NCBI GenBank assembly: GCA_963726105.1
Contig: CAVSBJ010000009.1
Coordinates: forward strand, 62,001 to 126,000
Length of the DNA stretch: 64,000 bases
Reading direction: 5' to 3'
DNA from: Roseiarcus sp963726105
Lineage (GTDB): Bacteria; Pseudomonadota; Alphaproteobacteria; Rhizobiales; Beijerinckiaceae
The translations under genes were made by a program, and so were the position numbers. How positions within the stretch are numbered: position 1 is the stretch's first letter; every line of letters begins with the position of its first letter. Positions 35,541 through 44,687 of this stretch are shown piece after piece. The notes under the pieces were generated by a model. It was not told the DNA's origin, made no database searches, and saw only the letters and a list, made by a program, of their open reading frames with translations.

Positions 35541-35780
35541 ATGAGCCATATTACTTTCACGATCGTCGAGCACGACGGGGGTTGGGCCTACAAAGTCGGC
35601 GACGTCTTTTCTGAGACGTTTCCCACCCGCCGAGCCGCTCACGCGGCCGCGGAACGAGCAGCGCAGGAGCAACGGACGCCAGGGGAGAGCGTCCCGATCG
35701 AGTTCGAGGACAGCGCCGGCCGTTGGCATGAGGAAGACGAAAGGGGAGACAATCGACCTGACACTGAGGTCAAAAACTAA
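35541..35780 (+). CDS. DUF2188-type small protein
   Basis: 79 residues from ATG at 35541: MSHITFTIVEHDGGWAYKVG, then DVFSETFPTRRAAHAAAERA. This HDGGWAYK...TRxxAHxAAxxAA pattern is the DUF2188 fold (two strands and a helix). Function is unknown. The tail is acidic and hydrophilic. It converges on udgX. Confidence 0.75.
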   Translation: MSHITFTIVEHDGGWAYKVGDVFSETFPTRRAAHAAAERAAQEQRTPGESVPIEFEDSAGRWHEEDERGDNRPDTEVKN

Positions 35781-35801
35781 CGGCGGGGACATCGCGAGGC
35801 G

Positions 35802-36459
35802 CTATTCGGCGGCGCGAATATCCGAGTTCTTCTCATCGCGGCGATGATCCAGCAATCGCTCGATTGATCGCAGGTCGTTCACAAAACTTGCGTAGCCGGA
35901 GCGCTTTTCCTCCTCGTCCCGCAAGCGCAACAGCGCAGATGGATGGATCGTTATCAGGACGCGCAGTCCGTTATCGATGTTAAGAAGCGAACCCCGATTG
36001 CTCTGGACTGGGATCGTTCGCCCGGTCAACCCGTGCGCGGCCGTGGCCCCGAGAGCAACAATGAGACGCGGGCCCACCGCCTGGATCTCCTCGAATAGCC
36101 AACGCCGGCATATCTTTGATTTCGCTAGCGTTCGGACGTCTGTGCAGCCGTCGTTTGCCCCGTCGCTCGAACTTGAAATGCTTGACCGCGTTCGTCACAT
36201 AGACACGCTTGCGATCCCAGCCCGCCTCGACGAGCGCCCTGTCCAAAAGAAGTCCCGCCGGTCCGACGAAAGGTCGACCTTCGCGGTCTTCTCGGTCCCC
36301 GGGCTGTTCGCCGACAAACATCACATCCGCGTTCCGCGATCCCTCGCCGAACACGGTTTGCGTGGCGTCCTTGCAGAGTGGGCAAGCCTTGCAGGATGCA
36401 GCTTCCCGAGCCAACTCGTCGAGTTCGCCGGTCGCTCTGCTATTGGCGCTAACAGTCAC
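35802..36459 (-). pseudogene. udgX: UdgX-type uracil-DNA glycosylase, frameshifted
   Basis: The first frame (GTG at 36459) gives CKACPLC (iron-sulfur cysteines 23, 26, 29), the active-site motif GEQPGDRED (residues 50-58) and GKRRLHRRPNASEIK. The second frame, to 35802, gives CRRWLFEEIQAVGPRLIVAL and the HPSALLR motif. Removing one base near 36112 joins them at about 218 residues. The KRRxH loop, with His106 here, is the hallmark of UdgX, which forms a covalent bond with DNA at uracil sites. The GTG overlaps the TGA of an upstream 50-residue membrane protein. The frameshift may be an assembly error. Confidence 0.8.
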
Positions 36460-36608
36460 GGCCTGACGAAATATTCGACCAGAATCCAGGCTACGATGGC
36501 GAGGGCGACGCTACCAATGAGTATGTAACGGACGTTGTTTCCAGTTGAGCCCGCCCTCACTGCGGTCTTGTTGCCTTCGGTTACGATTGGACGTTCATGC
36601 GCGTTCAT
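36456..36608 (-). CDS. 50-residue single-helix membrane protein coupled to udgX
   Basis: Read by hand: ATG at 36608 with GGAAGGAGC 5 bases upstream. It gives MNAHERPIVTEGNKTAVRAG, then STGNNVRYILIGSVALAIVA, then WILVEYFVRP and TGA at 36456-36458. The C-terminal half is one transmembrane helix; the N-terminus is hydrophilic. Its TGA overlaps the GTG start of udgX (GTGA), so translation of udgX probably depends on it. The strong ribosome site and coupling support a real gene. No family was recognised. Confidence 0.7.
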   Translation of the reverse strand: MNAHERPIVTEGNKTAVRAGSTGNNVRYILIGSVALAIVAWILVEYFVRP

Positions 36609-36781
36609 CGAACGCTCCTTCCTCATGAGGATCGTGGGAACCCGCGGGATGACGCCTTGGCTGCCATCAACGTGAGAACGCCCTCAAACTCGGGGCGCAA
36701 AGCGGCGCGATCACACCAGGAACTCCGAGCCGGTGGAAACGTTCCAAGGCGAAATTCGACGCGCCCCGACCGCTCCCGGGA

Positions 36782-39439
36782 TCAGCGCTGCGGCTTGAGC
36801 GCAGCGCCGTGCAACACGAGCGCCCCTGCGAGAGCCGTCCATCCGGTCTGATGCGAGGCGCCAAGACCTTCTCCGGTCTCGCCGTGGAAATACTCGTAGA
36901 AGAGAAGCGAATCTCGCCACGTCGGGTCGTGTTGGAAGCGGGGGTTTGCTCCATGCGCCGGACGCCGGCCGCTGGCGTCGAGCAAAAACAAGCTCAGCAG
37001 ACGGCGTCTGAGTTCATCGGCGACTTGGTCCAAATTTGCTTTCCGACCGGATCCGGTCGGCAGTTCGACCGTCAAATCGTCGCCGAAGAACGCGTGAAGG
37101 TGCCTCAGCGATTCGATCGCGAGGAAGTTCAAGGGAAACCAAACCGGTCCTCGCCAGTTGGAGTTGCCTCCAAAGAGACCCGAGCGTGACTCTCCAGGTT
37201 CGTAGTCAAGCCGGTAGGTGCGACCGTCGAAATCGAGAACCAGGGGGTGTTCCTGGTGGTAGCGCGAGAGCGATCTCAATCCATAGGGCGATAGAAATTC
37301 GCTCTCGTCGAGCATCCGAGCCAGGATGCGCTGGAAGCGGGACTTCTCGACAAGCGAGATGAGACCGGGCCGCCCGCCGGACGGAAGATAGTAGAGATAG
37401 TTCTTCGCTCCCAATTTATGTTCGATGTACCAGCGGGCCCGCTCCCGAAACATGGGCAAACGCTCCCAGAGCGAGGGGTCGAGCCCCACGGCGGCGAAGA
37501 CTGGTAGGAGCCCGACCATCGAGCGCGCCCGAACGCTGATTGCGGAGCCGTCGTTCGTGCGCAGGCAGTCGTAGAAAAATCCATCCTGTTCGTCCCACAA
37601 ATTGTCCATCGCGGCGGCGATCAGCGCGAAATGTTCGAAGAATTTGATGGCGACATCCTCGTAAACCGAGGTCCGATTTGCGAGCAGCAGCGCCATCTCG
37701 AGCATGTTGAGGCAGTATTTCGCCATCCAGGCGGTGCCGTCCGACTGTTCAAGGACTTCGCCCGGAAGGATCACTGAACGGTCGAACGGGCCAATATTGT
37801 CGAGCCCGAGAAAACCGCCTTCGAAAACGTTGTCGCCGCGCGCGTCCTCGCGGTTGACCCACCAGGTAAAGTTGATCAACAGCTTGTTGAAGACGCGGGC
37901 GAGAAAATCGAAATCCTTGGCGCCGTCGATGCGAAACACCGCCAGCGCGGCCCAGGCCTGGACGGGCGGGTTCACATCGCTGAAGTTCCATTCGTAGGCT
38001 GGCAGCTGGCCATTCGGATTCATGTACCATTCGCGCGCAAGCAGCAGGAGCTGATTCTTGGCCATCCCCGGGTCGCTATGGGCGAGAACCACGCAGTGAA
38101 AAGCGAGATCCCACGAGGCGTACCAAGGATACTCCCACTTATCCGGCATCGCGACGATATGGTGGTTGCTGAGGTGGCGCCAGCCGGAGTTCCGGCCGGT
38201 TTTCCGCGCTTCAGGAGGGGGCACCTTGTCGCCTTCCAGCCAACGCGGGACGTCATAGTGATAAAATTGCAGGCTCCAGCTCATGCCCGCAAAGGCCTGC
38301 CGCATCACCGTCGCTTCTTCGTCGGTTGTCCCTTGCGGGCGTAGCGCAGCGTAATATTCGTCGGCTTCACGGCTTCGATCGGCTTGCGTTTGCGTGAAGG
38401 TCGCGCCGAGATCGAGAGTCCTCCCTGGCTTGTCGCGGGCCAGCCTGAGCCTGATCTCGGCAGTCTCTCCTGCGCCCACCGTGACGCGGTGCCAGCAGGC
38501 CACCTTCGTCCCGCGTCGTTCCGGATTGACCGTCGCCGCGCCGCTGATGACGTGGTCGTTGACGCCATCCTTGGGATAGAGCGTTGAAGCGGCGCCGGCG
38601 AAGACTTTCGGGACGTTGGTCTCGTTGTCGCAGAACAAAAGCGTCGGCGGGCGCCCTGCGGGGTCGGGGCCGGCGGCGAGTCTCCATGCGCCGAGCTTCT
38701 CCTCCTCGGCGACGACCACCGAGCCTGTCTCATGAGACGCGTCGCGAATGACAGGTTTGGAAACGCCGTCGTCCCAGGACCACCGATTGCGGAACCAGAG
38801 CGTCGGCAGAATATGGAGTTCGGCGGGCTCCGGCCCGGCGTTGCGCGCGGTGATGCGAATCAAAACATCATCCGGCGCCGCCTTGGCGTATTCCGCCGTG
38901 ATTTGCCAGTAGCGATCGCCGTCGAACACGCCCGTGTCGAGGAGCTCGAATTCCGGCTGCTCCCTTGTGCGGTTTGCGTTCTCCTGCCGCAGGCGCTCAT
39001 AGGGAAACTCGTCTTGCGGATAGTGATAGCGCCAACGCAGCCAGGAAAAGGTCGGCGTCGCGTCGAGAGACCACCAGTATTCCTTCGCGTCCTCGCCATG
39101 ATTGCCCTCCGGCCCGCTGAGACCGAAGATCCGCTCCTTCAGGATGGGGTCGCGCCCGTTCCAGAACGCGAGAGCGAAACAGAGGCGCTGCTCACGATCG
39201 CAAAGGCCCGCGAGGCCATCCTCGCTCCAGCGGTAGGCGCGTGAGTGGGCGTGATCGAATGGGAAGTAGCGCCATGCATCGCCGTCGGCGCTATAGTCCT
39301 CGCGCACCGTGCCCCACGCCCGGTCGGCGACGTATGGACCGACGAGCTTCCAATCGCCCCCCGCGGCGGCGGCGGATCCTTCCGCGAGCCGCGCGTGCTC
39401 AACGGAGAGGGGCGCCTTTTGTCGATCGTCGCTGCTCAT
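36782..39439 (-). CDS. GH63-type (MGH1-like) glucosidase
   Basis: 885 residues. The C-terminal two-thirds is an (alpha/alpha)6 barrel of the MGH1/GH63 clan, with NGQLPAYEWNFSDVNPPVQA and SNWRGPVWFPLNFLAIESL (conserved acidic residues in both). The N-terminal part is a beta-sandwich with KEYWWSLDATPTFSWLRWRY. No signal peptide is seen, so it is cytoplasmic. GH63 relatives cleave glucose from oligosaccharides, glucosylglycerate or mannosylglycerate. Its neighbours, a polyphosphate glucokinase and 6-phosphogluconate dehydrogenase on the same strand, suggest that released glucose is fed into the pentose phosphate route. Confidence 0.88.
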   Translation of the reverse strand: MSSDDRQKAPLSVEHARLAEGSAAAAGGDWKLVGPYVADRAWGTVREDYSADGDAWRYFPFDHAHSRAYRWSEDGLAGLCDREQRLCFALAFWNGRDPILKERIFGLSGPEGNHGEDAKEYWWSLDATPTFSWLRWRYHYPQDEFPYERLRQENANRTREQPEFELLDTGVFDGDRYWQITAEYAKAAPDDVLIRITARNAGPEPAELHILPTLWFRNRWSWDDGVSKPVIRDASHETGSVVVAEEEKLGAWRLAAGPDPAGRPPTLLFCDNETNVPKVFAGAASTLYPKDGVNDHVISGAATVNPERRGTKVACWHRVTVGAGETAEIRLRLARDKPGRTLDLGATFTQTQADRSREADEYYAALRPQGTTDEEATVMRQAFAGMSWSLQFYHYDVPRWLEGDKVPPPEARKTGRNSGWRHLSNHHIVAMPDKWEYPWYASWDLAFHCVVLAHSDPGMAKNQLLLLAREWYMNPNGQLPAYEWNFSDVNPPVQAWAALAVFRIDGAKDFDFLARVFNKLLINFTWWVNREDARGDNVFEGGFLGLDNIGPFDRSVILPGEVLEQSDGTAWMAKYCLNMLEMALLLANRTSVYEDVAIKFFEHFALIAAAMDNLWDEQDGFFYDCLRTNDGSAISVRARSMVGLLPVFAAVGLDPSLWERLPMFRERARWYIEHKLGAKNYLYYLPSGGRPGLISLVEKSRFQRILARMLDESEFLSPYGLRSLSRYHQEHPLVLDFDGRTYRLDYEPGESRSGLFGGNSNWRGPVWFPLNFLAIESLRHLHAFFGDDLTVELPTGSGRKANLDQVADELRRRLLSLFLLDASGRRPAHGANPRFQHDPTWRDSLLFYEYFHGETGEGLGASHQTGWTALAGALVLHGAALKPQR

Positions 39440-39537
39440 GGTGGGCGCATCCTAGCATCGGTCTTCGTTCTCGATGCAAGGGGCGCAGAAGGTGTTCTAC
39501 GAGCGCCCGGAGTCGCAGCTCTCGACGATCGTTGTGG

Positions 39538-40557
39538 CTATTTACCGACCGGCTTTTCGAGGTGGCCGCCGAACTGGAAGCGCATCGCCGAGAGCAGCTT
39601 ATTCTGGTAGTCCGCTTCGCCGCGCGAAAAAAACCGCTCGTAGAGGGCCGTGCTCAGCACCGGCACCGGCACTCCCTCGTCGATCGCCGCCTTGATCGTC
39701 CACCGGCCTTCTCCGGAATCGGAGACGCGTCCGGAGAACTTCGCCAGGGCGGGGTCTTCGGACAGCGCCGTAGCCGTCAGGTCGAGCAGCCACGAGGCGA
39801 TCACGCTGCCGCGCCGCCAGACCTCGGCGACGTCCGGCAGATTGATGTCGTATTTGTAGTGGTCCGGATTCTGGAGCGGCGTTGTCTCCGCGTCGATTGC
39901 GTGCGTCTTCATGCCGACATTCGCGGCCCGCAGGATGTCCAGCCCTTCCGCATACGAGGCCATGATGCCGTACTCGATGCCGTTATGAACCATCTTGACG
40001 AAATGTCCGGCGCCGTTCGGCCCGCAATGGAGATAGCCGAGCTCGGCCGATGTGGCCTCGCCCTTGCGGCCTTGGGTTCGCGGAATGGACCCTGCGCCAG
40101 GCGCGAGCGTCTTGAAGATCGGATCGAGACGCTTCACCTCGTGCTCAGGGCCGCCGATCATCATGCAATAGCCGCGCTCAAGCCCCCAGACGCCGCCGCT
40201 GGTGCCGACGTCGACGTAGTTGACGCCTTTCGACATGAGTTGATGGGCGCGGCGGATATCGTCAACATAGTACGAATTTCCGCCGTCAATGATCGTGTCG
40301 CCAGCCTCGAGCGCCGGCAATAGCTCGGCTATGGTCTGATCGACGACCGCAGCGGGGACCATGAGCCACACCGCGCGCGGCTTCTCCAGCTTCTTGACCA
40401 GGTCGGCAAGCGAGGAGCTCCCGAGCGCCTTTTCGTCGACCAATTCCTCGACGGCTTTGGGGGACATATCGAAGACCACACATTCATGGCCGTTCGTGAG
40501 GAGCCTCCGAACCATGTTGGCCCCCATCCGTCCGAGTCCGACCATTCCAAGCTGCAT
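39538..40557 (-). CDS. gnd: 6-phosphogluconate dehydrogenase, decarboxylating (short NAD-type)
   Basis: 339 residues, the short form (GntZ/YqeC-like) rather than the roughly 470-residue E. coli enzyme. The N-terminal MQLGMVGLGRMGANMVRRLL has the GxGxxG nucleotide site. GTSGGVWGLERGYCMMIGG is the substrate-binding signature, and GHFVKMVHNGIEYGIM holds the catalytic Lys and Asn. It oxidises 6-phosphogluconate to ribulose 5-phosphate. It sits between the glucokinase and the glucosidase. Confidence 0.94.
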   Translation of the reverse strand: MQLGMVGLGRMGANMVRRLLTNGHECVVFDMSPKAVEELVDEKALGSSSLADLVKKLEKPRAVWLMVPAAVVDQTIAELLPALEAGDTIIDGGNSYYVDDIRRAHQLMSKGVNYVDVGTSGGVWGLERGYCMMIGGPEHEVKRLDPIFKTLAPGAGSIPRTQGRKGEATSAELGYLHCGPNGAGHFVKMVHNGIEYGIMASYAEGLDILRAANVGMKTHAIDAETTPLQNPDHYKYDINLPDVAEVWRRGSVIASWLLDLTATALSEDPALAKFSGRVSDSGEGRWTIKAAIDEGVPVPVLSTALYERFFSRGEADYQNKLLSAMRFQFGGHLEKPVGK

Positions 40558-40594
40558 GTACGTTTCCTTCAGACGAGTGAGTGGTCCAATCGCG

Positions 40595-41326
40595 CTAGGA
40601 TTGCTTTGACCTTACCTTTTTGCGCAACTTCGAAGCAACCGGAGAACCCAATTGGACTGACGGCAACTCGGATTTCGAGGCCTCCTCCCACATCAGAAAT
40701 CCGCCTCTGAATGCATTCGCGTTGTCCCCTGGCCTGCACCCCGGCGGCAGCTCCTTGAGGATCTTAGTGTTGCCGCCGCCGAGCACGATATCGTCAGGTT
40801 CGAGCGCGGCGACCAGTCTGTCAACGACATCGAAAACGTGCTTCCGCCATTTCTTCTTGCCCAGCCGGTCGAGCCCTCGGGCGCCGACATAGTCCTCATA
40901 GGTCGCTTTCTTGTATGGCAGATGACCGAGCTCCATCGGCTCCACGACTCCGTCGACGATCAGCGTCGAGCCGAGCCCTGTTCCAAGCCCGAGGAACAGC
41001 ATCTTACCTTTCTTGTAGCTGCCGAGCGCCTGCATCGCGGCGTCGTTGAGGACCTTGGTCGGCCGCCCGAAACCCGTTTTGAAGTCGAAGCCCATCCAGC
41101 CCCGCCCCAAATTCTTCGGGTCGGCGACGGGCCGATCGTGCAGGACAGGGCCTGGATAGCCGATCGACACAACGTCGTAGCTCCACCCCTCGGCGAGCTT
41201 TCGGACTTCAGAAACCATCTGCTCGGCCGTTAGTTTTGGCCCGGAAGCAAACTCCCGCTTATCGCGGTGTCCGGTTGCAAGGATTTTGACGTGGGTGCCC
41301 CCCACGTCGATAGCCAACACGTCCAT
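40595..41326 (-). CDS. ppgK: Polyphosphate glucokinase-like ROK protein
   Basis: 243 residues from ATG at 41326 (MDVLAIDVGGTHVKILATGH). The phosphate-1 motif DVGGTHVK is present. LNDAAMQALGSYKKGKMLFL, then GLGTGLGSTLIVDG, matches the ROK ATP/polyphosphate glucokinases, and LGGGNTKILKELPPG is the late glycine motif. Such enzymes phosphorylate glucose with polyphosphate or ATP. It is 37 bases upstream of gnd in the same direction. An upstream ATG at 41380 would add an Arg-rich stretch unlike the family. Confidence 0.88.
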   Translation of the reverse strand: MDVLAIDVGGTHVKILATGHRDKREFASGPKLTAEQMVSEVRKLAEGWSYDVVSIGYPGPVLHDRPVADPKNLGRGWMGFDFKTGFGRPTKVLNDAAMQALGSYKKGKMLFLGLGTGLGSTLIVDGVVEPMELGHLPYKKATYEDYVGARGLDRLGKKKWRKHVFDVVDRLVAALEPDDIVLGGGNTKILKELPPGCRPGDNANAFRGGFLMWEEASKSELPSVQLGSPVASKLRKKVRSKQS

Positions 41327-41529
41327 GAAGATGCCCCGTCGTCGCGGCGCCTGGCGCGAACGCCGCTCGCGAGAGAACATGCCTTAGGTCAAGGCGTTGC
41401 GCTAGCCCCGCGTCATCGGCCGAGGCGGCCACTTAATTTTTGGTTGGATCGCCCGAGCAGGAATGAGCGCGAATTGCAATTATTTCCGCAAGAGCTTTCG
41501 CAGTCCCTCACTGCGTTGCTGGGCGTTGC

Positions 41530-41606
41530 TGGTCGGAGTGAGAGGATTCGAACCTCCGACCCCATCGTCCCGAACGATGTGCGCTACCAGGCTGCGCTAC
41601 ACTCCG
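41530..41606 (-). tRNA. tRNA-Pro (anticodon CGG), CCA encoded
   Basis: The minus strand folds into a complete cloverleaf. The acceptor is CGGAGTG/CACTCCG, the D-arm region GCGCAGCCTGGTAGCGC, the anticodon arm ATCGT-TTCGGGA-type loop with anticodon CGG, and the T-arm GGAGGTTCGAATCCTC. The 3' CCA is encoded at 41530-41532. The first base of the acceptor is C, as usual for bacterial tRNA-Pro. It lies 203 bases upstream of ppgK on the same strand. Confidence 0.95.
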
Positions 41607-41745
41607 ATACTTCGACCTCTTCAGGGCCGGCAGCGGGCCTTATACGGGCGTAGGTCGTGCGGCGCAAGCGTTGCTTTGCGGCGCTTGCGTCTTGTGCCAC
41701 AGGTCGATTGTGATAGATTTTGTCGCCTGTGACCCCGGGGTTGGA

Positions 41746-42105
41746 ATGGCGAAGATTTTAATTGTCGACGACGAACCGTTGATTACTGCGATGCTGGGGG
41801 ATTGGCTGTCGGAACTGGGGCACGACGTGGTCGGCCCGGCGCACAATCTGGCCAGGGCTCTGGAATTGGCCAACAACGAAATCGATGCGGCCATCGTCGA
41901 CGTGTCGCTTGGCAAGGACAACGCATATCCACTCGTCGAGGCCCTGGTGGCCCGCGGCCTGCCGTTGGCGCTGGCTACGGGCCATGGGCAAGACGGCATA
42001 GATCCGAGATACCGCACGCAGTCGACACTGAGGAAACCGTTCGATTTTGCGGCGTTCCAGCGCACCGTCGATGACATTATGGCCCGAAGCAGCACCAGCA
42101 CGTGA
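41746..42105 (+). CDS. Single-domain response regulator receiver protein
   Basis: 119 residues from ATG at 41746. The receiver fold is complete: acidic pair in ILIVDDEPL, phospho-acceptor Asp in AAIVDVSLG, the switch Thr in LALATGHG and the Lys in STLRKPFDF. No output domain follows, so it acts by protein contact or phosphate relay. No histidine kinase is adjacent. It resembles stand-alone receivers common in Bradyrhizobium and Methylobacterium relatives. Confidence 0.9.
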   Translation: MAKILIVDDEPLITAMLGDWLSELGHDVVGPAHNLARALELANNEIDAAIVDVSLGKDNAYPLVEALVARGLPLALATGHGQDGIDPRYRTQSTLRKPFDFAAFQRTVDDIMARSSTST

Positions 42106-42548
42106 AGGCCGACGGGCTATCTTAGCTACGCATTGACCGCGGCTGGACGTCATGTTCGCGGGCTGAGCCGGCGGCCCGCCCTTTCGTGCAGGTAAGAACG
42201 AGGGTTGCTCGGGCAGTCTTAACTCTTGCACATAAAGGCAGTCGCCGAGCGGCAGCAAAGTATGCCTTCGGAAGGCGACGACGACCGCCTCTTCTTCCGT
42301 GGTCAGGATCGTCGATTTGGGCTTCTTCGGCCCAGTCGGCAGATCGCCGACCAAAGTCCATCCCTTCCACTTCGCGACGGTCATTGATTCCGTAGCGCTT
42401 CGTTCGAGTGAAGGCGTAGGGTCGCTGGAAAAGGGGTTGCGATGCACCCTGCCTGAAGTAAAGCAGGAGAGTGGGCTCAGGTTGGCGCCGCTTGCGCTTG
42501 GGGTGCCGCCAGACCAGATAAAGCTTCGCAACCCGGAGCCTGAGCCCC
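42106..42548. other. Intergenic region with transposase debris
   Basis: 443 bases between the receiver gene and the DsbA-like gene. 42238-42400 is the larger transposase remnant listed separately. The flanks contain no gene I can support. Confidence 0.5.
42238..42400 (-). mobile_element. IS481-type transposase fragment, copy 2
   Basis: The minus strand encodes KRYGIND in one frame. After a small deletion it continues in another frame: TVAKWKGWTLVGDLPTGPKK, then PKSTILTTEEEAVVVAFRRH and TLLPLGDCLY. This is the end of the N-terminal helix-turn-helix and the linker of IS481 transposases. The DDE catalytic core and the terminal repeats are missing. It is a decayed scrap about 55 codons long, longer than the related copy at 35261. 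Confidence 0.65.
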
Positions 42549-43229
42549 ATGAGCGATACGGATCAAGTTCTCACCATCGACGTGGTCAGCGACGTCGTGT
42601 GCCCCTGGTGCTACCTCGGCGAGAAGCGCCTCGAAGACGCGCTTTCGGACGAAGCGGGGCCGGTCGTGGTGCGCTGGCGACCCTATCAGCTCGATCCGAC
42701 CATTCCCGAAGGCGGCCTCGACCGCACCGAGTATATGGAGAAAAAGTTCGGCAAGAGCGGCAGGCTGCAGTCAGCGCACGACAATCTGACGCGCCTCGGC
42801 GCCGAGGTTGGCGTCCCCTTCGCCTTTGACAAGATCAAGCGCTCGCCCAATACGCTCGACGCCCACCGGCTCATCCGCTGGGCGGCGGCGGCCGGCGTTC
42901 AGGCCGAAGTCGCCGACCGATTGTTCAAGGCCTATTTTGTCGAGGGACGCGACATCGGCGACGGCAACGTATTGATCGAGATCGCGAGCGAATGCGGCCT
43001 CGACGCCGGCGAGATCGAAAAGCGGCTCGCTGGCGACGCGGACGTCGACCTCGTGCGCCAGGAGATCGAGCAGGCTCAGGCGATGGGGGTGAGCGGCGTG
43101 CCGTTCTTCATCTTCGGCGGCCGCGTCGGCGTTCCGGGCGCCCAGGAGCCTTCCGTGCTGCGGCAGGCGATTGCGCAGGCGCGCCGGGAGATGGCGGAAG
43201 CCGCCAACGAGGCGCCAGCGAGCGCCTGA
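42549..43229 (+). CDS. DsbA-family oxidoreductase (FrnE-like)
   Basis: 226 residues with a thioredoxin fold and the active site CPWC in VVSDVVCPWCYLGEKRLEDA. The helical insert (residues 75-165) and the cis-Pro region GVSGVPFFIFGG are typical of FrnE / 2-hydroxychromene carboxylate isomerase-like proteins. No signal peptide is present, so it is cytoplasmic, unlike true DsbA. Its substrate is unknown. Confidence 0.9.
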   Translation: MSDTDQVLTIDVVSDVVCPWCYLGEKRLEDALSDEAGPVVVRWRPYQLDPTIPEGGLDRTEYMEKKFGKSGRLQSAHDNLTRLGAEVGVPFAFDKIKRSPNTLDAHRLIRWAAAAGVQAEVADRLFKAYFVEGRDIGDGNVLIEIASECGLDAGEIEKRLAGDADVDLVRQEIEQAQAMGVSGVPFFIFGGRVGVPGAQEPSVLRQAIAQARREMAEAANEAPASA

Positions 43230-43231
43230 CC

Positions 43232-44620
43232 TTAAGCCGCGTCGTCCAGCCGGGCGACAAGCTCGGGCGGCAGTTCGACACGCGGAGCTTTATCCTCGCT
43301 TGGGTTCGCCGGCGGCGCGCTAAGCTCGAGCGGCGGCGGCCCGAGCGGAGTTCGTGAGAAGTCGGCGATCAATTTCGGCGCGCGATCCGCGTCGTCGTTG
43401 ACGGACGAAAATTCCAGAATCGGCGGGAGCCGACCGTTCGCAGCCAAGGATGCGGCCTCTCGGGCGAAGCGCGCTGCTTCCGCCTTCGCCGCTTCGGCGG
43501 CGAAGCGCCACATGAGCGCTCGAACCTTGGCGAGCGCCGGATCATCGATCAACTCGCAAGCGTCGATGACCTTTTGCACGAGCGGCAGTTTGAGTGTGTC
43601 GCCAGCCTCGGCGGCCTGAGCCTTGATCGCGGCGAGCCCGGCGCGAATGGCGAGCAGGACGCCGGCCTTCAGGCCAGCCCGGCGCGCGAGCGCGGCAAAG
43701 CCTTCCCCCTGCGGCTCGAGCATAAAGGCGGCGACGCGCGACAGCGGCAGGCCCGACAGTTCCGCCAGAGTGTGCGAGAGGAGGCTCCGCTCTCCGCCCA
43801 GCAGCGAACGCAGCAGCAAGGCCGGCGTAAGGGCGCCGGCGGCGCGCAGCGCACGCGTAAGCTCCGCCCCCTCGTCGGGACGGCATGACCAGGCGATCGT
43901 ACAGATCGCCTGATCGCGCGCCTCGCGGGCGACGCGCTCGGCTCGCACGGGCGCCATCCACAGTGACGCCTCGAGTCCTAGATCTTTCGCCGCCGCCACA
44001 GCAATGCGCGCCCTTAGGGCTGCGGGCAGCGCCGGGCGCTCGAGCAGCGCGTCGCGCAAGCTCGGATCGTCGCCGAAGCGGGCAAAAACGCGGTGCAGCA
44101 GTTCTCCCGGACAATCGATCTCGAAATTGGCGATGAGCGCCCGGACCGCGTCGAAATGTCCGGTCTCGGCCAGCGCAGCTTGTGCGCGCGGCGGCAGGTT
44201 TGGCCGGCCGGCGAGCGCAATCTGAGCCACGACGTCTCCGCTGGCGACCAAATCGACGAGGTCGGCGTCGGTCAGCACCGGCGAGTAACGAAGCACCGCG
44301 GCGGCGGCTTCCGGCTCGTCCCCCGCCAACGTGAGGACCACAGCGCGCGGCGCGTCGCTGGCTCTGCACAGGCCCTCCGCCAGCGCTCGGCGCACCCCGA
44401 CCGAAGAATCGTCGAGGAGCGCCGTCATCGCCAGCACCGCCTCCGCGCGCACGGGCGCGGGAAGATCGGAGTAGAGATAGGCGCGCGCGAGTGCGCTCGC
44501 CCCTTGCGCCCGTGCGTCCTCGTCGGCGGTTTGCACCCAGGCCAAAAATCGACGCACTATGTCTGGCTTGGCGTAGGACGGCGCGGGCTGGAATTCGGTC
44601 GTTGGAAGGTTCGCGTGCAT
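43232..44620 (-). CDS. DUF2336 protein
   Basis: 462 residues, Ala/Leu-rich and almost entirely helical, with HEAT-like repeats such as LPAPVRAEAVLAMTALLDD and RAVVLTLAGDEPEAAAAVLR. This is the alphaproteobacterial DUF2336 family. The C-terminus is a Pro-rich disordered tail. DUF2336 proteins are suspected scaffold proteins, but a defined role is not established. It converges on the DsbA-like gene, with only two bases between the stop codons. Confidence 0.85.
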   Translation of the reverse strand: MHANLPTTEFQPAPSYAKPDIVRRFLAWVQTADEDARAQGASALARAYLYSDLPAPVRAEAVLAMTALLDDSSVGVRRALAEGLCRASDAPRAVVLTLAGDEPEAAAAVLRYSPVLTDADLVDLVASGDVVAQIALAGRPNLPPRAQAALAETGHFDAVRALIANFEIDCPGELLHRVFARFGDDPSLRDALLERPALPAALRARIAVAAAKDLGLEASLWMAPVRAERVAREARDQAICTIAWSCRPDEGAELTRALRAAGALTPALLLRSLLGGERSLLSHTLAELSGLPLSRVAAFMLEPQGEGFAALARRAGLKAGVLLAIRAGLAAIKAQAAEAGDTLKLPLVQKVIDACELIDDPALAKVRALMWRFAAEAAKAEAARFAREAASLAANGRLPPILEFSSVNDDADRAPKLIADFSRTPLGPPPLELSAPPANPSEDKAPRVELPPELVARLDDAA

Positions 44621-44687
44621 GTCGGCCTCCCTCGCCGGTCATAGCGGTAGACGCTAATCGTGCAGATTGCACACGCATGGTTAAAGT

